A stretch of DNA of 64,000 nt from Notospermus geniculatus. Lineage: Eukaryota > Nemertea > Pilidiophora > Heteronemertea > Lineidae. Under the pieces are notes generated by a model. That model ran no database searches, was not told the origin of the DNA, and saw only the letters and a list, made by a program, of their open reading frames with translations. The position numbers and the translations under genes are program-made. This document shows, one piece after another, positions 11,301 to 19,692 of this stretch; the first letter of the stretch is position 1, and each line of letters opens with the position of its first letter. Location of the stretch: NCBI GenBank assembly GCA_002633025.1, contig NMRB01000420.1, positions 128,058 to 192,057 on the forward strand, given 5' to 3'.

Positions 11301-11785
11301 GAATAGTTCTTGCTACAGCAGCTTTAGAAATGGACTCCCTGATAAAAATGGAAGTCCTCAACATATCAAAGATGCCATTTCTATTAGCCAACTTACTTCG
11401 TGTGGTGGGGTAACACTTCCTCAAGAAAGAATTTCCTTGCTGTCTGTCGGAAAATGTCATGTTCTTCTCCAAATATTCCTCTTGTGCCAAAGTCATATAG
11501 TTTTTGTGTTTGGGAAATTTCTGGTCTGAATGAAGCGTCAGAACTGGAAAGAATTCACACAGATCTTTATGAATCTGTGTTCCCAACCCGGCATTGGAAC
11601 TGATAAATCGGTGCATAAAGCTAGCATGTGCTGGCTGAACCTCCAGTTAAATTGGACATCAACAAATGGCCAACTCACCTGCTGCAGTAATGGTTTGCTG
11701 TACCAGCAACTTTGGAACTTCGTTGTAAGCTTCTCAAAGCTTGATTCAGCCTCAGCAGTGAGTTGGCTCCTTGTCTGCTAACCAT
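8386..11785 (-). CDS. ACADL: Long-chain specific acyl-CoA dehydrogenase, mitochondrial (ACADL), complete
   Basis: FAD enzyme of the mitochondrial matrix catalysing alpha,beta-dehydrogenation of long-chain acyl-CoA, the first step of beta-oxidation, with electrons passed to ETF. Eight exons in transcript order: 11785-11679, 11525-11397, 11166-11029, 10879-10715, 10519-10288, 9783-9568, 9069-8942, 8566-8386. All have GT..AG borders and phases that join to 432 codons including stop (431 aa; vertebrate ACADL is about 430). The N-terminus (MVSRQGANSLLRLNQALRSL) is rich in Arg, Ser and Leu and lacks acidic residues, as a mitochondrial presequence should. Family signatures: AMSEPAAGSDLQG (FAD/substrate domain) and GGWGYMWEYPIAKAFVD (C-terminal helical domain). 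The catalytic glutamate is the LCAD/IVD type, in the helix with CEWMFEET. The position used by MCAD is glycine here (IYGGSNEIM), which separates it from MCAD and SCAD. Introns 5 and 6 carry SINEs. Confidence 0.95.
9163..9404 (-). mobile_element. tRNA-derived SINE in ACADL intron 6
   Basis: Read on the minus strand, a tRNA-like head (GTGGTGCAGTGGTTTAGTG ... GGTTCCATTCC B-box) starts near 9395. It is followed by a body with a TATAGCGC-like segment and a tail TTACTATTATTTTGAAA. The same body and tail occur in the element at 9970-10285, so both are members of one SINE family. Confidence 0.55.
9970..10285 (-). mobile_element. tRNA-derived SINE in ACADL intron 5, head next to the exon 5 donor
   Basis: Minus-strand element. 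The tRNA-like head with B-box-like GGTTCCCGGGTTCGC lies at about 10240-10270, and the body contains CAGGTGTAAAAGGGG-type words. The tail is TATTACTATTATTTCAAAAT near 9970-9990. Its head begins within about 15 bases of the donor GTGAGG of ACADL exon 5 (exon edge 10288). The segment GGCAAAGTGACTTG in the body is also present in the SINE at 44120-44308. Confidence 0.6.
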
Positions 11786-12297
11786 GGCTGGGGAAAATCT
11801 GCAAAAAAGACCTGGGTGGGGGTCACTACCACCACACTGCACTGGCTAAAATTGAAACTAAAGAAAAGACTGTGTCTTTCAAATCCATTCAATGAAATAC
11901 CTATTGCTGGAATGACATCAGTCAGTTTCACTGGGGGTGGACACAACAGTGCTTAGTGCAGTGTTAAGAATAGGCCTAGACTGAGACCTGACTGAAGGTC
12001 GAATCAATCATCATGAAATGAATGAGCATGGTCATGGTTATCATTGGTGAGGCCACTGCAGTGCCAGTGAGGGCATTCCATGAACAAAATAAACCTAGGC
12101 TAATTCTGTGTCATTTGGCAAGACAGTTCACCAGATCAGTAATGTATGTATTGTTCTACATACTTGCTAAATAACTGATAAGAAAAACTCAATAATTTTC
12201 CTGTGAGATGAGATTTATTGCTGGATTTACTAAGATATTTTCAAGAAGCCAACTTTTTCATGGCATCCACCATTTTGTCCAGGTGTTTACGCGAGTC
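11786..12297. other. ACADL upstream region (divergent spacer, left half)
   Basis: It lies between the ACADL start codon (minus strand) and the left edge of the DNAJC9 duplication. No coding sequence, TATA box or repeat was recognised. The ACADL promoter is presumably here, divergent from the DNAJC9 promoter copy. Confidence 0.4.
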
Positions 12298-12358
12298 ATG
12301 TGACCAAGCACCAGATAGACTGATCCTCTGTCTTCGAACTACTTCGCTAATACGATTA

Positions 12359-12456
12359 CACACTGCTCCCCAGTGTCTGATAGCGACGCCGTCTGTCGGA
12401 CTTAGCTTACTCTACAGGTGAGCCGGATACCTTGCGTCACGTGAGTGATACGATTA
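12359..12456. other. 98-bp segment present only in duplication copy 1, bounded by 9-bp direct repeats
   Basis: ATACGATTA at 12350-12358 is repeated at 12448-12456. Copy 2 has a single AACGATTA at the equivalent place. Either copy 1 gained an 89-bp insertion with a 9-bp target duplication, or copy 2 lost the segment by recombination between the short repeats. It contains TCACGTGA (an E-box) at about 12437-12444. Confidence 0.6.
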
Positions 12457-12491
12457 GTGGAGTGGTTCCAGGACAGAGAACCAGTGTAACA

Positions 12492-12512
12492 ATCACGTGA
12501 TTGTCATGTGAC
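12492..12512. promoter_or_regulatory. E-box pair in the DNAJC9 promoter, copy 1
   Basis: ATCACGTGAT (12492-12501) and GTCATGTGAC (12503-12512) are two near-palindromic E-boxes of the USF/MITF-TFE type. They are about 320 bp upstream of the ATG, or about 95 bp upstream once the palindromic insertion is removed. They are identical in copy 2. Their preservation is seen; their function is inferred. Confidence 0.4.
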
Positions 12513-12537
12513 CGGCGTAAAACGAAGCGCCATTTGC

Positions 12538-12759
12538 CACAGGGACTTGAAGCAAAAGTTGTGTGATTGTTTGATTATAAATATGTTTATTATGATCAGA
12601 GAGAGCACTATTGGCACCCTCGACGGACAACACACGCCCCTAGGTATGCACCCCTAGGGGCGTGTGTTGTCCGTCGAGGGTGCCAATAGTGCTCTCTCTG
12701 ATCATAATAAACATATTTATAATCAAACAATCACACAACTTTTGCTTCAAGTCCCTGTG
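12538..12759. mobile_element. Perfect foldback element (222 bp) with 8-bp target duplication
   Basis: The two 107-bp arms (12538-12644 and 12653-12759) are exact reverse complements around an 8-bp centre (TATGCACC). The ends are CACAGGGACTTG / CAAGTCCCTGTG. The flanking CCATTTGC occurs at 12530-12537 and again at 12760-12767, whereas copy 2 of the duplication has it once (near 17171). This proves an insertion with an 8-bp duplication, as hAT transposases make. No coding capacity. It sits between the E-boxes and the start codon of the truncated DNAJC9 copy. Confidence 0.9.
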
Positions 12760-12828
12760 CCATTTGCGAACATTTCAACACTTCTTTTGCATTTTGTGTT
12801 TCTCATTTATTGATACAAAAACATCAAA

Positions 12829-13922
12829 ATGCCGAGTTTGTTCGAAACTTGTGAAAAGTTATTCGAGTCAAGAGACTTCTATGAAATCTTCTCAATCTCA
12901 AAATCTGCCTCGGCAAACGAAGGTAGGCCTAGGGCCTAAATACTAAAATAGGCAGGGAGGGGTGGTGGGTGGGTATTTCCATTCCAAGCACAAGGTAAAA
13001 GCACCCCCACGGACAGTGCCCTGACCCCCGGGGTAGGCCTAACACCCCCACCCCCCCAGAAATATGTATATAAAAATTTCTGGGGGGTGTTACCCCGCGG
13101 GTCAGGGCACTGTCTGTGGGGTGCTTTTGGACCTCGGAAATGCCCACCACCCCTGCCATGCATGCCTCAAGTCCCTGTGCCCATCCCCATCCACGACCCA
13201 GCCAAGGCAGCTGGCAGGGCGTACTGATGCATTACGAAATGAACGTAGTAAATCGGGTCAATTTGCCGACAATGTAGTTAGCTAGTCCCACAGTTGGAGA
13301 GTGGCGCCGGCTGTCGCAAAAAAGTGGCAATACCTTTAATGGGCATCGAGTTGGGACCATGGTGTGTCGGGGCTAGACCTGACCTGCGGTACATCATACA
13401 GTACATGTACGAGCAAGGCTTATCATTGGCAGGGGAAGGGTGTTGGTGGGATTAGGTAGGCTTAAGCCTACTTTCTATTGTTGTGTTATTATGTTAAATA
13501 ATCCTGTCTTTTCTCTTTGCTGATTAGGTCAGAGTTCATTAATCTGTAATCTCTTTCAGTTAAGAAGTCCTACCACAAGTTGTCCTTGAGATGTCATCCA
13601 GATCGTGTCGGTGAAGAAGAGAAGAAAACCGCCACAGAGAAATTCCAAACTGTCGGGAAAATCTATTGTATATTGTCAGATGAAGAAAAGAGGAAAGTCT
13701 ATGATGAAACAGGTAGAAAATGAGGGCTAAAATTCATCCACATTTGGTTTCAATAATGTCAAGAAATTGGTATGTAGGTGTCTTGAAATGTTGTAAATTT
13801 TCCAGGTGAGATTGACGAAGATAACGACTTCCCACCAGACCGAGATTGGTACGAATATTGGCGCCTTCTTTACCACAAGATAACTCCTCAAGAGATTGAA
13901 GAATTCACCAAAGAATATCAAG
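12829..13922 (+). CDS. DNAJC9: DNAJC9 truncated duplicate, exons 1-3 (J domain only)
   Basis: Partial copy of the histone H3-H4 co-chaperone gene. Exons 12829-12922, 13560-13712 and 13806-13922 reproduce exons 1-3 of the full gene with intact splice sites and reading frame. They encode the J domain including HPD (residues 44-46, CHPDRVGEEE). All three exon ends are phase 1. Exons 4 and 5, which encode the helical region needed for histone binding, are missing after the duplication edge at 13945. If transcribed alone it would make a J domain without a histone-binding part. It could instead splice in frame to downstream exons of the complete gene (to exon 4, or to exon 2 giving two J domains). 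No disabling mutation was seen, so it is recent, constrained, or both. Confidence 0.85.
12951..13157. mobile_element. Imperfect palindromic element in DNAJC9 intron 1 (copy 1)
   Basis: GC-rich foldback: GGAGGGGTGGTGGGTGGG on the left mirrors CCCACCACCCCTGCC on the right. AGCACCCCCACGGACAGTGC pairs with GCACTGTCTGTGGGGTGCTT, and the centre is AAATATGTATATAAAAATTT. The same element is at the homologous place in copy 2, so it was there before the duplication. Confidence 0.7.
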
Positions 13923-14152
13923 GTAAATCTTCTTTGGTCTGTCCAGGAAGATACGAGGACGGTACGTGCATGACGCTGCATGCAGTACGCGGATGGTGCG
14001 CGGCGCGGAAGGGAGGTCAATTGTGCAAGGTACTGTAAATACCGGTACCTGTCTTGGCGGTTTCCATTTTTGGCATGGCAGATGATTACGATTGCCCAGA
14101 GAGTAGGCAGGGCAGGGCAGGCCTACTTTTAGGCCTGCTAAGTACATGTATA

Positions 14153-14648
14153 CAGCTGGGGAAATAGGGCCGATCTAGCTGTCACCGATAAATCGGACGA
14201 TCACCCACCGATCTGCAGTTCAGAAGCTAATTATCATAATATATTCACTGCTGCAGGTCATGGCAAGTGTCAATATTTAGCATTTTTAACTGTTTTAACT
14301 GTGCAAACTCATCATCTTGACTGTATCTAGCATCATGTCTAAAATGGTTAGGCCGGGAGGTGGTGAAAAGCTGTCAGTTGCTGCTTCTTACCTCTCAAAA
14401 TGCAAAAATCTGTCAAACACTTGATTTCAATGCAGTTTTTTTTGGCTAGTGAGCGGCGCCTTGTGGGCACTATGTTAGTTAGGATACCTACGTGCGGTTT
14501 TTCGTATTTGCATGCGCAAATGCATTTTCTTAACAAACACAGCTAGATGGGATGATTTCTGGCAATCAGCAGGTGCACAAATCGGCAGATCTATAGCTGA
14601 TCGGTAGTTCAGCTGGTGACAGCTAGATCGGCCCTATTTCCCCAGCTG
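14153..14648. mobile_element. Non-autonomous DNA transposon, 34-bp perfect terminal repeats
   Basis: The ends CAGCTGGGGAAATAGGGCCG (left) and CGGCCCTATTTCCCCAGCTG (right) are part of perfect 34-bp inverted repeats (14153-14186, 14615-14648). GTATA flanks both sides (14148-14152, 14649-14653), a 5-bp target duplication. The interior of about 430 bp has no open reading frame of note. It lies 55 bp downstream of the OSTM1 exon 1 donor, so it is in what was OSTM1 intron 1. Confidence 0.8.
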
Positions 14649-14703
14649 GTATAAGCACAGAAATAGGTAGCGGAAAGTGAAAGTCTTAGATGGATGAACT
14701 CAC

Positions 14704-15195
14704 CTGATAACGAATCTCCTTCAATATATTGACTGCTATCTCATACTTGTCCACGCAGTTTTCGCAGAAAGAGAGTGGTCTTGCATGAAGGATTGCACAT
14801 TCCATAAACTTGGCACCAGCTTTCGCGTAGGCGATCATGTAGGCAGTACACCAATCTGGAATACGCGCCTGTAGGCCTTGGCCAACGTGTGATAGGCCTA
14901 ATGCTGCAGTCGGAGTGAGAATAGAACGAGCCCCAGCAGAACCACCTTCTCCAGCTCCAACGTTCAGGGTCGACAGGGACAGCGCGGCAGCGGGGCCAGG
15001 TCCGACAGGCAGTTCAGATGACGACAACGCCAATCCATACCCAATATTCTGCGAAACATTTGCTGATTTTGTTGCCCCATATCCCAATGACCCAACATGC
15101 ACAACTTTCACATGAAATAGCGCAACGATCACGAGGATTTTGAAGGAAATATCAGCGATTTTCATGAAAAATTTCTGAATCGGGTCGTCCGCCAT
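14704..15195 (-). CDS. OSTM1: OSTM1 homologue, first exon only (orphan)
   Basis: Reads from ATG at 15195 to a consensus donor (CAG|GTGAGT) at 14704/14703: 164 codons, phase 0. OSTM1 is a heavily glycosylated single-pass lysosomal membrane protein, the beta subunit of the chloride/proton exchanger CLC-7. Seen here: an N-terminal hydrophobic stretch (about residues 17-35, ISFKILVIVALFHV) suited to a signal peptide, then a Ser/Gly/Ala-rich linker. A cysteine module follows, WCTAYMIAYAKAGAKFMECA then ARPLSFCENC, matching the vertebrate pattern C-x8-FA-x-SSAEL-x-x-C-x5-ARP-x3-CxxC. No later OSTM1 exons were found downstream on this strand, where the truncated DNAJC9 copy and ACADL follow. The gene is therefore cut off or displaced by the rearrangement. 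The start codon is 30 bp from the LINE insertion. Confidence 0.65.
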
Positions 15196-15218
15196 TTTGA
15201 CTCAGTCATCAGGAGTAA

Positions 15219-16763
15219 ATGTCATGTGATGGCCTCTTTTGTAAACTCCTTAAGAATAACATCCGGGGTAAATTTTATCAAATCGTCAAGAGTATGTACC
15301 GACAGAGTAGGGCATGCATCAAGTCCAATGGCAAGCTCAGTGAATTCTTTTCATGTGGTAATGGTGTGAAACAGGGTGAGACGCTTAGTCCACTACTTTT
15401 TAACATCTTTATTAATGATCTGCCTGATTACCTCAGAAAAAATCCAGACTTCATGCTGCATGCACCTACTCTGAATGGTCGTCTGATTGACCACCTCTTA
15501 TTTGCAGATGATTTGATTTTGCTATCAAACTCGGTTGAAGGTCTTCAGAAACAACTAAATCAACTCGAAAATTTCTGTGATACATGGAAATTGGAAATAA
15601 ATGTTAGCAAAACTAAGGTTATGAAATTTAGTGGAAATGGTCATGCTTGTAAAGATGTTTTCTTATTTAAGGGTACACCTGTAGCAAACTGTATTTCATA
15701 CAAATACCTTGGAGTTGTAATAAGTGCATCAGGGTCCTTTTCCAAGGCACAGGTTAATGCAGCAGATAAAGCTAGGAAAGCTCTTTTTAAAATAAGATCA
15801 TGTTTACGATCCTGTAGTGTTAGCCCAAAGCTTGGCTTAAATCTTTTTGATAAGTTAATTATGCCTATATGTACGTATGGTGCTGAGATTTGGTTAGCAA
15901 CTGACCTGCGAAAAAAGAAGTTCCAGGATAAGTGGTCATTGGAAGAGACCTGGTATGATTCACCAATTGAACATGTGAATATTAGCTTTGCTAAATTCCT
16001 TCTTGGTGTGGGTAAGAAGGCGGGAAATATCCCAGTTATGAGTGAACTAGGTCGTTTTCCTGTAGGTATTCCCATTATTATGAAAGTACTTGAATACTGG
16101 CATCATCTCAGTAACACTGAAAATTCTGTCTTAAAAGATGCCTTTGAAGAGGCCAAAATGCTTCACCAAAATGGGAACTATTCCTGGGTGTCTTTTGTTA
16201 ATGAATTATGCCGTAAGGTCAGTTTCTCACCAAATCCTAATTTTTTGGCCCGTAATAAAAATATGCAAAAGAATCTTTTAAGAGACAGGTACACTAAGTT
16301 TTGGAAGGAAAGGTTTGTTACCAAGTATAAAGATTCAAAAGAGGGCAAATTCTGTACATATGTTTCTTTTAAAAATGATTTTTCATACGAAAATTACCTG
16401 GAGGACATCTCTTGCCCAGAAGAAAGAGTTAATCTTACTAGACTCCGCATTAGTAATCACGATTTACACATTGAGAGAGGTCGGTTTAACAAACCAATAA
16501 CACCAAGGGATCAGAGACTGTGCCCACACTGCAAATGTACGGGCAACAGTGTAGTGGAAGATGAGCTACATTTCTTGATGATATGCCCCTTGTACGATGA
16601 AATCAGAGACAAATATATCAGTCAGGAGAATTTGGGTCTTAAAACACGCCTCTCAAATAGCAATATGTTCTTTTACCTCATGAATGCGGAGGGTAGGATT
16701 GCAAATCTTCTTGCGAAATTTATTACAAATGCTTGGAAATTGAAGTCCTCTAGGTCGATGTGA
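15219..16763 (+). CDS. LINE reverse transcriptase ORF, 5'-truncated
   Basis: Open reading frame of 514 codons ending TGA at 16761-16763. The first ATG and next few codons belong to host flank; LINE sequence begins at about 15230. Visible RT motifs: KQGETLSPLLFNIFINDLP (about residues 51-69) and the catalytic FADDLILLS (95-103). These are followed by thumb and connection-like sequence and a C-terminal cysteine cluster (CPHCKC ... HFLMIC, CCHC-like). The N-terminal endonuclease and first RT motifs are absent, as expected of a 5'-truncated insertion. The frame is unbroken, so the copy is young. The clade cannot be fixed by eye. Confidence 0.85.
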   Translation: MSCDGLFCKLLKNNIRGKFYQIVKSMYRQSRACIKSNGKLSEFFSCGNGVKQGETLSPLLFNIFINDLPDYLRKNPDFMLHAPTLNGRLIDHLLFADDLILLSNSVEGLQKQLNQLENFCDTWKLEINVSKTKVMKFSGNGHACKDVFLFKGTPVANCISYKYLGVVISASGSFSKAQVNAADKARKALFKIRSCLRSCSVSPKLGLNLFDKLIMPICTYGAEIWLATDLRKKKFQDKWSLEETWYDSPIEHVNISFAKFLLGVGKKAGNIPVMSELGRFPVGIPIIMKVLEYWHHLSNTENSVLKDAFEEAKMLHQNGNYSWVSFVNELCRKVSFSPNPNFLARNKNMQKNLLRDRYTKFWKERFVTKYKDSKEGKFCTYVSFKNDFSYENYLEDISCPEERVNLTRLRISNHDLHIERGRFNKPITPRDQRLCPHCKCTGNSVVEDELHFLMICPLYDEIRDKYISQENLGLKTRLSNSNMFFYLMNAEGRIANLLAKFITNAWKLKSSRSM

Positions 16764-17042
16764 TGTGTTTGTCATAATACCGTATATTGGCAATATATTT
16801 TGTCTTATTGTACTATGCACACCATGTACTAGGCCACACTATGTATGTAGGCCTTCTGCACACCATTCTTTGCACGCTAGGATACCAGGTACACATTCCA
16901 AAGACAGATCCTGGTTATCTTCCCCCTCTCTTTCACTCTTTCTAACTATATGCACACAAGTTTATTGTAATTTCTGCTGATGAAATTTGTCAATTTCAAG
17001 GTGCAATAAACTAATTTGTAATTTGTAATTTGTAATTTGTGA
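15225..17042 (+). mobile_element. 5'-truncated LINE with target duplication TGTGA
   Basis: The element spans about 15230-17037. TGTGA occurs at 15225-15229 and again at 17038-17042. Joining the flanks at one TGTGA restores GTCATGTGACCAAGCGCC, which matches the uninterrupted copy 1 sequence at 12295-12312. The 3' end has AATAAA (17005-17010) and a tail of ATTTGTA repeats instead of poly(A), typical of several LINE clades. The insertion separates the OSTM1 exon from the DNAJC9 promoter. Confidence 0.85.
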
Positions 17043-17131
17043 CCAAGCGCCAGATAGACTGATCCGCTGTCTGCGAACTACTTCGCTAAACGATTAGTGG
17101 AGTGGTTCCAGGACAGAGAACCAGTGTAACA

Positions 17132-17152
17132 ATCACGTGATTGTCATGTGAC
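17132..17152. promoter_or_regulatory. E-box pair in the DNAJC9 promoter, copy 2
   Basis: ATCACGTGAT (17132-17141) and GTCATGTGAC (17143-17152), about 90 bp upstream of the DNAJC9 ATG. A third E-box of the same form, GTCATGTGA, at 15221-15229 is broken by the LINE. Such boxes are typical targets of USF/MITF/TFEB-type bHLH factors, which fits a promoter formerly shared with lysosomal OSTM1. This is an inference. Confidence 0.4.
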
Positions 17153-17238
17153 CGGCGTAAAACGAAGCGCCATTTGCGAACATTTCAACACTTCTTTTGC
17201 ATTTTGTGTTTCTCATTTATTGATACAAAAACATCAAA

Positions 17239-19692
17239 ATGCCGAGTTTGTTCGAAACTTGTGAAAAGTTATTCGAGTCAAGAGACTTCTATGAAATCTT
17301 CTCAATCTCAAAATCTGCCTCGGCAAACGAAGGTAGGCGCAGGCAGCAGGGTCAGGGAGGGGTGGTGTGTGGGTGGGGTGTTTTCCATGGGACCAGGACT
17401 CAGGAGCATGGATGGTATGGAGGTATAAAATATAGGCTACCGTACCTCCATGGTGTTTCCGAGCAAGGTAAAACTAAAAGCACCCCCACGGAGTGCCCTG
17501 ACCCCCGGGGTAGGCCTAACACCCCCACCCCCCCAGAAATATGTATATAAAAATTTCTGGGGGGTGTTACCCCGCGGGTCAGGGCACTGTCTGTGGGGTG
17601 CTTTTGGACCTCGGAAACGCCCACCACCCCTGCCATGCATGCCTCAAGTCCCTGTGCCCATCCCCATCCACGACCCAGCCCAGGCAGCTGGCAGGGCGTA
17701 CTGATGCATTACGAAATGAACGTAGTAAATCGGGTCAATTTGCCGACAATGTAGTTAGCTAGTCCCACAGTTGGAGAGTGGCGCCGGCTGTCGCAAAAAA
17801 GTGGCAATAGGCCTACCTAAATGGGCATCGAGTTCGGACCATGGTGTGTTGGGGCTACACCAGGCCTGCGGTACATCATACATGTACAAGCACGGCTTAT
17901 CATTGGCAGGGGAAAGGTGTTGGGATTAAGTTACATGTAGGTAGGCCTAAGCCTACTTTCTATTGTTAAATAATCCTGTCTTTTCTGTGTGCTGATTAGG
18001 TCAGAGTTCATTAATCTGTAATCTATTTCAGTTAAGAAGTCATACCACAAGTTGTCCTTGAGATGTCATCCAGATCGTGTCGGTGAAGAAGAGAAGAAAA
18101 CCGCCACAGAGAAATTCCAAACCGTCGGGAAAATCTATTGTATATTGTCAGATGAAGAGAAGAGGAAAGTCTATGATGAAACAGGTAGAAAATGAGGTCT
18201 TAAATTCCTCCAAATTTGGTTTCAATGTCAAGAAATTGGTATGTAGGTGTCTTCAAATGTTGTAAATTTTGCAGGTGAGATTGACGAAGATAACGACTTC
18301 CCACCAGACCGAGATTGGTATGAATATTGGCGCCTTCTTTACCACAAGATAACTCCTCAAGAGATTGAAGAATTCACCAAAGAATATCAAGGTAAATCTT
18401 CTTTGGTCTGTCCACAGGCCCCTGGAAGGTGGTGGTCCATCAGAAGAGGACTCTCAACAAGGTCAAATTAGCATATTAAAAGGAGTCTAGGCCTACATAT
18501 GGATAAACCCTCTAGGGGCCTGTGCTGTCAAGAGTGGTTCAGTGGAAATATTGGCATCTGTAACCTCTTGAGGTTCTGAATGAGTTCAATCCCAATAGAC
18601 GATATCACTCCAAAAGAGTGCAGCACCTGACGGGTCAGCGTCATGACGTCCCGAACGTCATTTCTGAACGTCATGATGCAACTCGAAAAAAAATCCTCTT
18701 GCTTCAGCGATCATGACATGAAACAATTTGATTTTTTTTCGTCTCACCTCAAGACATCATGAAATGACGTGCGGGACGTCATGACGCTGTCCCGTCAGGT
18801 GCTGCACTCTTTTGGAGTGATAGCCTATTCAAAATTTAAAAGATGAAAATGTTTGTAAATACCGGTACTGCATGTGTATCTGATGTCTCTTTATTCAGGA
18901 TCGGAAGAAGAACTGAATGACCTGAAGTCGGCATACATGGACTTCGAGGGCAACATGGATGATATTCTTGACAACATCATGTGTTCAACAATCGATGATG
19001 AACCCAGATTTCGTAAGATTCTACTGAAGCTGATCAAGAAGAAAGAATTGCCAGAATTTGAAGCATTCACGAAGGAGGACAAGAAGACCCAAAAAGCTAG
19101 GAAGCGAAAGGTAAGCTTAATTATTGTTTGATTGGCATTTTCTAACGAGGTGGTTGTTAAATCTTGTTTAGTATGATTCACCCTAATTTCAACATGGGCA
19201 AAGTGCCAGGCATGTGCAACAGATGAAACACAATGATAAAACCACAAACCAAAGTATTTACCAGTTGACTGAGCACAACCTTGGATTTGCTATAGGCTTG
19301 TGGAAAGTAAACCAAGCTACCCTAACATCATTAGGTAAGTGTGACATGGATTATCTACCACTGACTTCTGCACATTTCCAAGCTTGGCACTTTGCCGATG
19401 TTGAAGTTAGGGTGAATCATACTTTACCTCAAGTCATGATATGTGGGTGGTGAACATTCAACAAGGAAATGCCATTAAGTTTCTTTCTTTTTGACAGGCT
19501 GCCAAAGAGGCTGCTGAGGCAGAAGAACACGCGAAGGACATTGGCCTCACTCCTGGGGATGAAAACGCATCACTCATGGCCATGATACAGAAAAATCAGG
19601 CGTCACGGGAAAACCAATCAGACAATTTCTTTGCCATGTTGGAAGAAAAATATTCAAAACCTAAATCAGGCAAAAAGAAAGGGAAAAAGTGA
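17239..19692 (+). CDS. DNAJC9: DnaJ homolog subfamily C member 9 (DNAJC9), complete
   Basis: Nuclear and cytosolic J-domain co-chaperone that binds histone H3-H4 and recruits HSP70 to handle histones during chromatin assembly. Five exons: 17239-17332, 18032-18184, 18275-18391, 18899-19110, 19498-19692. All are GT..AG with compatible phases, giving 257 codons including stop (256 aa; human is 260). The J domain is in exons 1-2 with HPD at residues 44-46. The segment DRDWYEYWRLLYHKIT and the following GSEEELNDLKSAYMDF match the conserved DNAJC9 middle region. Exons 4-5 form the long charged C-terminal helical part, ending in a Lys-rich tail (SGKKKGKK) as in vertebrates. Start chosen by the conserved MPSLFETCEKLF opening. 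Exons 1-3 are duplicated upstream at 12829-13922. A poly(A) signal is at 20315. Confidence 0.95.
17343..17634. mobile_element. Imperfect palindromic element in DNAJC9 intron 1 (copy 2)
   Basis: Same foldback as at 12951-13157, but with a longer left arm containing about 90 extra bases (near 17385-17465). The arms AGGGGTGGTGTGTGGGTGGG and CCCACCACCCCTGCC and the central AAATATGTATATAAAAATTT are shared. Divergence between the two copies gives a clock for the duplication. Confidence 0.65.
18594..18829. mobile_element. MITE in DNAJC9 intron 3, ends ATCACTCCAAAAGAGTGCAG
   Basis: Long terminal inverted repeats (about 55 bp) start near AATAGACGATATCACTCC and run through GCACCTGACGGGTCAGCGTC. The right arm ends GTGCTGCACTCTTTTGGAGT. 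A second copy is at 62661-62872. Arms carry CATGACGTC words. The element lies between DNAJC9 exons 3 and 4. Confidence 0.7.

Larger units (their letters stand above)
12298..13945 (+). repeat. Segmental duplication, copy 1 (DNAJC9 promoter and exons 1-3)
   Basis: This block matches 17041-18414 almost base for base in exons and closely in introns. It starts at TGACCAAGC(A/G)CCAGATAGAC and ends just after the exon 3 donor at GTAAATCTTCTTTGGTCTGT. Differences include a 98-bp extra segment (12359-12456), a 222-bp palindromic insertion (12538-12759), and scattered substitutions and small indels in introns. Exons 4-5 were not copied or were lost. Nearby on the other strand is the orphan OSTM1 exon. 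Confidence 0.9.
17041..18414 (+). repeat. Segmental duplication, copy 2 (intact DNAJC9 locus)
   Basis: Counterpart of 12298-13945. Homology begins immediately at the 3' end of the LINE (GACCAAGCGCC) and stops after the exon 3 donor (TTGGTCTGTCCA). Exons are almost identical between the copies, and intron 1 shares the same palindromic element. It lacks both the 98-bp segment and the 222-bp palindrome, so for those two sites it shows the empty state. Confidence 0.9.

Noticed and set aside
15641-16075. Minus-strand ORF of 144 codons
   Set aside because: Antisense shadow of the LINE reverse transcriptase frame.
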